DNA of 64,000 nt, taken from CAZTZL01 sp964537715. GTDB taxonomy: Bacteria > Zhuqueibacterota > QNDG01 > DSAB01. Where the stretch lies: NCBI GenBank assembly GCA_964537715.1, contig CAZIAH010000003.1:1-64000 (forward strand). The letters are read 5' to 3'. Each line of letters begins with the position of its first letter. The first letter of the stretch is position 1. Below the pieces are notes generated by a model, which saw nothing but the letters and a program-made list of their open reading frames with translations, was not told where the DNA came from and did not search any database. This document shows, in pieces, positions 61,001-64,000 of this stretch. A program made the position numbers and the translations under genes.

Positions 61001-61483
61001 CATCCCCTGATTTGTTCCGATGGTAATTCCCCGGAATATTGATCCGCTCGACTGCAGCTCTTCACCATAACTGGGTGTGGAAGAAAGAAGTTTGCGCACT
61101 CTTGTCTTGGGTGTTCCGGGTATGGACGACAATGTATCCGAAACCTGCCAGTGGCTGTATTTCAACCGAAGATGAAAAGGAAATATCCTATAAGAGGCTG
61201 TGTAGTTTTCGCCGGAATCGGGAATCATTTTGAAAATCAATTCCCCCCGAGTGGCAGACACCTCATACGTTTGTCCATATTCGAGACGGGTATTTCCCCG
61301 GCGTAGTTCGAATGCCCCCGGTATCAGGCATTGATGCGGAAGCACATAGACCGAATCTTTGCCATTGGTTACAATGGTCGATTCACGGAGGAGCGGATCG
61401 TAAAATCCTGGATAAGTTTGCGCAAAGAGAAAAACGGGCAGACACCATAGAAAGAACAATATGCTCAAGAAATAAGGTTTCAC
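58088..61483 (-). CDS. Large secreted barrel-like protein of unknown function with GxGDY repeats
   Basis: The protein has 1131 residues and a signal peptide (~1-21, ending LFAQ). It shows no family I can name. A beta-sandwich-like N-terminal region is followed by alternating aromatic/polar strands to the end, as in an outer-membrane barrel; the last residues, MEVRAFF, end in Phe. A striking stretch near 420-480 repeats YVGxxxGDY, SYVGEGQGDYSFQGYGI and YEGAGQGDYSPV. YVIEYGNGQITFTRN and similar strand motifs precede it. It is sandwiched between an NHL propeller gene and the BamA-like gene, suggesting a dedicated assembly or secretion unit. Confidence 0.65.
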   Translation of the reverse strand: MKPYFLSILFFLWCLPVFLFAQTYPGFYDPLLRESTIVTNGKDSVYVLPHQCLIPGAFELRRGNTRLEYGQTYEVSATRGELIFKMIPDSGENYTASYRIFPFHLRLKYSHWQVSDTLSSIPGTPKTRVRKLLSSTPSYGEELQSSGSIFRGITIGTNQGMRLQSGLRLQVSGKIASNVELVASLTDQNTPIQPEGNTQTLQEIDKVFIDIKMPHFKTTLGDFVYRVDGSEFGTYSRKLQGAMGTVDTDRGSLSFSVAASKGQFTTNHFIGQEGNQGPYQLTGAAGQREIIVLAGTERVWIDGEPMTRGEDNDYVIEYGNGQITFTRNRLVTSDSRITVDFEYSDQQFQKTIYGFSGNTTLWNDRIRFKASFLREGDDKDNPLNVVLTDTYKNVLEQAGDNSDSARVSGAEYAGENQGYYDRIDTLGAVYYQYVGAEKGDYIVRFSYVGEGQGDYSFQGYGIYRYEGAGQGDYSPVVFLPLAQRHQMFNVASSVDLGKGLIFESEAALSDQDRNLYSPKNDQNNIGLAYQGRLRMNNQPVGLFGQTLGRFGFEAKYYRVNDEFRSLGRMSEVEHGRRWGIEEGDYWGEQIQELEVFYEPINLWSLRGEMGRFKKSGNYSSNRKLIETDFHPSKLPQIQYRAELIESEKGSNLRGYWLRHRGSIKAKFWIFDPVVLYDGEHRKEESPDSILSGFRFDEWTGQLGLGRRSIRLRIDEVIRDERKYIFSTLEKNSLAKTDRLQLEWQCKNYLSTSFMITHRNRDYVDPSQEDQKTDLADVKMRFSSGRSFLDGNLNYQFSSTRISQMVKDTIQVGEGLGNYRYDEYLNEYVPDADGDVIFRTLQTGTFLPVNTLKGGLELRLNSARLWQKPRGILRLISSLKSLSRFRIERKDEDQNFIHVNRSAIRPQWGADTTLVSGLFSYYQDLEYTPPKSQYSIKLRYRQEDSENHQFEQESTIRHFSEQGIRIKGNPLKKIGLLFEYQKHVETKTYQSGFNADRSIRSYLWTVEASYRPVQKIEIALKGKIQTAKDFVPRPTTEAVSFFIVPGFSYAFLGKGHLRAELELGEVRSEPSGRSLPYEMFGGDQPGRTVRWNVLMTYKVSGHVMVTLNYRARKEPWRKRLYQIGQMEVRAFF

Positions 61484-61495
61484 AAAGGAATCCGA

Positions 61496-62431
61496 TTATT
61501 TTAAGCGTACCCATTGAAAAACAAAAACACCATTCTGTTTTTTGTCCAGAATAAACAAGCGGTCCCGCCACACTGCGACATCCACTGGCTCCACAAGTGT
61601 ACACAACGGTCCAATCTGCGGACCATAACTCTTGAGAAACAAACCTGTAGATTCAAAAATGATAATCTGTTTTTTCATTGCATCCGAAACAAAGAGAGTA
61701 CCATCGCGGTTCAATGCCATTCCCATCGGTTTTTCGAGTACTTTTGTCCCGATTGAAAAAAAATAGTTGCTATGCACGTCATAGACGAGGATGCACTTGC
61801 GGCCAACATCCGAAACATACACCTTTCCCTTTGATGAAACGAGTACATTTTGTGGCTGATCAAGCTGACCTTCTCCCGAGTCGAAATCTCCGAAACTCAT
61901 TTGCGCTTGGCCGAACACGTCGAATTTGAGAATACGCTGATTTTCACCATCGACGCAAAAGAGTTCTCCCTGGGAGGAAATATCCACACTTTTCGGAAAT
62001 CCGAACTGTAAATTCTCAGGCCACTCTTCTGAATTTTTAAGAGAAGCAAGATAGTGAAGATCCTTGTCGTAACGCTCGATGCGATTATTTTGAAAATCCG
62101 CCACGAATACATCGAGTCCGTTTTTCGCACATATATCCAATGGGGTATCGAACTGTTCTTTTTCCCATCCGTAACCGCCGATTTCGCTGATAAATTCTCC
62201 ATTCGAATTCAGCTTCTGAATGCGCTGATTGCCCGTATCTGCAATATAGAGACATCCGCTCGGGTCCACGGAAATCCCCTGTGGAGCTTTAAATTGTGAA
62301 GGACCGTTTCCCCGCTCTCCCCAAGTCGTTAGATACTGCAGGATCGCCAATTCATCTTGAGCATGTAAAACATTAAACTGGGACAAAATAAGAATCGTGC
62401 AAAAAGACAAAATAGATCCTTGAATTTTCAT
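61496..62431 (-). CDS. Secreted six-bladed NHL-repeat propeller
   Basis: The start is put at 62431 (ATG), with GAGG just upstream; the GTG at 62443 is possible. The product has 311 residues with a signal peptide ending VLHAQ. Six NHL repeats of ~45 residues follow, e.g. APQGISVDPSGCLYIADTGN, QPQNVLVSSKGKVYVSDVGR and KPMGMALNRDGTLFVSDAMK. The propeller is likely a periplasmic or surface interaction module. It is first in the operon that continues with the 1131-residue protein (12 bp) and the BamA-like gene. Confidence 0.85.
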   Translation of the reverse strand: MKIQGSILSFCTILILSQFNVLHAQDELAILQYLTTWGERGNGPSQFKAPQGISVDPSGCLYIADTGNQRIQKLNSNGEFISEIGGYGWEKEQFDTPLDICAKNGLDVFVADFQNNRIERYDKDLHYLASLKNSEEWPENLQFGFPKSVDISSQGELFCVDGENQRILKFDVFGQAQMSFGDFDSGEGQLDQPQNVLVSSKGKVYVSDVGRKCILVYDVHSNYFFSIGTKVLEKPMGMALNRDGTLFVSDAMKKQIIIFESTGLFLKSYGPQIGPLCTLVEPVDVAVWRDRLFILDKKQNGVFVFQWVRLK

Positions 62432-62470
62432 CTTTTTCCTCACTTGAAAATCAAAGATTTAGTTCTGTTT

Positions 62471-62499
62471 AAATTACAGGCTAATCATGAAATTGTCAA
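62471..62499 (-). promoter_or_regulatory. Sigma-70 promoter for the NHL/barrel/BamA-like operon
   Basis: Minus strand: TTGACA (62494-62499), a 17-nt spacer and TAATTT (62471-62476), about 35 bp before the NHL ATG. Confidence 0.75.
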
Positions 62500-62504
62500 T
62501 AACA

Positions 62505-62538
62505 AAATAAAAAAGGCCGACTCATATGGTCAGCCTTT
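62505..62538 (-). terminator. Rho-independent terminator downstream of hppA
   Basis: On the minus strand, AAAGGCTGAC pairs with GTCGGCCTTT (one G-T pair) around CATATGA and is followed by a T-rich run. It lies 22 bp past the hppA stop and just upstream of the next promoter. Confidence 0.8.
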
Positions 62539-62559
62539 GGAATAATCTTGTGGCTTTAT

Positions 62560-63999
62560 CTACAAAAGTGAAAACGCTACAGTCAATCCTGCCATCACTA
62601 CCGATACCATAGACATCAGCTTGATGAGGATGTTAAGGGACGGTCCAGAAGTATCTTTAAAGGGATCGCCCACTGTATCCCCCACAACACCTGCTTTATG
62701 GGCTTCACTGCCCTTGCCACCGTGATGTCCCTTTTCAATATATTTTTTTGCATTGTCCCAGGCACCACCGGCATTGTTCAGCATACAGGCCAGTGTGAAA
62801 CCCGTTGTCAAACCACCGGCCAGCAGACCCACAACTCCGGAAACTCCCAAAACCACACCGACAGTAACCGGAACGATAATGGCGAGAATCGATGGTAAAA
62901 GCATCTCCCTCTGCGCACCCTTTGTCGAAATAGCAACACACTTTGCATATTCAGGTTTGGCTTTTCCGGTCATAATTCCGGGAATTTCCTTAAACTGCCG
63001 TCGAACCTCCTCGACCATGGCACCGGCTGCACGACCCACTGCTTTCATGGTCATGGCACAAAAGACAAATGCCATCATCGCTCCAATGAAAATACCGCCT
63101 AAAAGAAGCGGATTAAACAGAGAAAGGTTATAGGCTTCGATAAAATCTTTTACCGTTGCCGTTGCCAGTTGAACGGCTCGCTGACCTTCCTGTAAAACAG
63201 GCAGATTGTCGCGATAGAAAATGATCTGACCAACCTGTTTGATACCTTCACCGGTGCTTGAAGCCAACTTGTCCAGCCATAATCTGACCTCTTCTAGATA
63301 GGCCGCCAACAGAGCCATAGCCGTCAGAGCAGCAGAACCGATGGCGAAACCTTTACCAGTTGCAGCTGTGGTATTTCCCAACATATCCAGTGCATCGGTT
63401 CGCTCCCGAACTTCATGAGGCAGTTTAGCCATCTCAGCGTTTCCTCCGGCATTGTCTGCAATCGGACCGAACGCATCCGTTGCCAATGTAATGCCGAGAG
63501 TAGAGAGCATTCCCACAGCAGCAAATCCGATTCCATAAACCCCCATCGAAAAATTGGCGAAACCTCCGGCAAAGGCAAATGCTGCGATGATGCCGATAAC
63601 AATCGTCACAACAGGAATCCAGGTCGAAAACATGCCGACTGCAATTCCGTCAATAATCGTTGTCGCAGGCCCTTGCAATGCCTGATGGGCGATTCCCCGG
63701 GTGGGTTTGTACTCATCCGAGGTGAAATATTCAGTGCCCTGACCAATGATCACGCCCGCAACCAGACCAGCCACCACGGATCCGAAAATCCCCCAGGTGA
63801 CCCAACCTATCATGGCTAAACCTGCTATTGCGGCAAGAATCAATACGGAACTGCCTCCGGTTCCGAGCAAAAGGGCGTGAAGTAAATTTTTCTGAGTTGC
63901 GGATTCTTTCGCACGCACCATAAAAATACCGACAATCGATAATATAATACCAATGGCTGCAACCAGCATCGGAGCAAGCACAGCCGTTGCCTGATCCAC
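62560..63999 (-). CDS. hppA: Membrane-bound ion-pumping pyrophosphatase, C-terminal 480 codons (gene continues past the window)
   Basis: The frame is still open at the window edge, so the N-terminus (about 200 residues) is missing. Catalytic loops include DAFGPIADNAGGNAEMAKLP and the C-terminal NNAGGAWDNAKKYIEKG. The cation-determining motif reads GNTTAATGKG: Ala where K+-independent enzymes have Lys, so this is the K+-dependent subtype. Many hydrophobic helices are present. The enzyme couples PPi hydrolysis to H+ and/or Na+ export; which ion cannot be told from this part. Confidence 0.95.
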   Translation of the reverse strand: MDQATAVLAPMLVAAIGIILSIVGIFMVRAKESATQKNLLHALLLGTGGSSVLILAAIAGLAMIGWVTWGIFGSVVAGLVAGVIIGQGTEYFTSDEYKPTRGIAHQALQGPATTIIDGIAVGMFSTWIPVVTIVIGIIAAFAFAGGFANFSMGVYGIGFAAVGMLSTLGITLATDAFGPIADNAGGNAEMAKLPHEVRERTDALDMLGNTTAATGKGFAIGSAALTAMALLAAYLEEVRLWLDKLASSTGEGIKQVGQIIFYRDNLPVLQEGQRAVQLATATVKDFIEAYNLSLFNPLLLGGIFIGAMMAFVFCAMTMKAVGRAAGAMVEEVRRQFKEIPGIMTGKAKPEYAKCVAISTKGAQREMLLPSILAIIVPVTVGVVLGVSGVVGLLAGGLTTGFTLACMLNNAGGAWDNAKKYIEKGHHGGKGSEAHKAGVVGDTVGDPFKDTSGPSLNILIKLMSMVSVVMAGLTVAFSLL

Positions 64000-64000
64000 G

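Overview
The window looks like the chromosome of a diderm, LPS-making bacterium of the Fibrobacterota-Chlorobiota-Bacteroidota (FCB) side of the tree, perhaps a Calditrichota/KSB1/Ignavibacteria-like lineage. Three large secreted proteins end in a type IX secretion (T9SS) sorting domain with the NYPNPFNP signature. A complete KDO/LPS-export gene set, a BamA-type barrel, a short primary sigma factor without region 1.1 and a K+-dependent-type membrane pyrophosphatase are also present. The phylum is an inference; no rRNA or tRNA gene lies in the window.

Region 1 (1-8.1 kb, plus strand, mostly AT-rich) is accessory DNA. It holds a secreted repeat protein, an orphan sugar-binding-protein-like gene, a Panacea-antitoxin/RelE-like toxin pair, an FRG-domain protein, a Hanks-type kinase with an unfamiliar N-terminus, VapBC, a frameshifted addiction-module antitoxin whose toxin is missing, and an MNT/HEPN pair. 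Degenerate palindromes recur between the first five genes. A ~54-bp direct repeat of the hlyIII start region brackets the vapBC-to-HEPN block.

Region 2 (8.1-23.3 kb, plus) has a hemolysin III gene, two xylan-degrading enzymes (GH8 exo-oligoxylanase lipoprotein and GH115 alpha-glucuronidase), an ECF sigma operon with Spy/CpxP-like proteins, a 1056-residue Lcl/arylsulfotransferase-like T9SS protein, and a membrane glycosyltransferase group.

Region 3 (23.3-35.4 kb, mostly minus) contains a 1357-residue LRR/Ig-like T9SS protein built from three tandem units, an NlpC/P60 lipoprotein, and a polysaccharide operon (two GT4-like, one GT2, a flippase, a deacetylase). That operon runs into a proline dehydrogenase gene interrupted by an in-frame TAA, then a free-methionine-sulfoxide reductase.

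Region 4 (35.5-64 kb, minus) is core genome: argF, hslUV, hflKC, an orphan nuclease-like insert, rpoN, the primary sigma factor, a nitronate-monooxygenase-like gene with fabF and a truncated paralogue fragment, then gatC-kdsB-pyrG-kdsA-kdsC-kdsD-lptC-lptA-lptB. This last run joins CTP synthesis, CMP-KDO synthesis and LPS export in one transcription unit behind a near-consensus promoter. A pteridine/folate operon (SDR-folB-folK), an outer-membrane operon (NHL propeller, 1131-residue barrel-like protein, BamA-like protein) and the 3' part of hppA follow.

The most unusual observations are the accessory-island architecture, the nonsense-interrupted proline dehydrogenase, the fragment translationally coupled to fabF, the apparent CTG start of pyrG, and the ECF/Spy/arylsulfotransferase-like locus.
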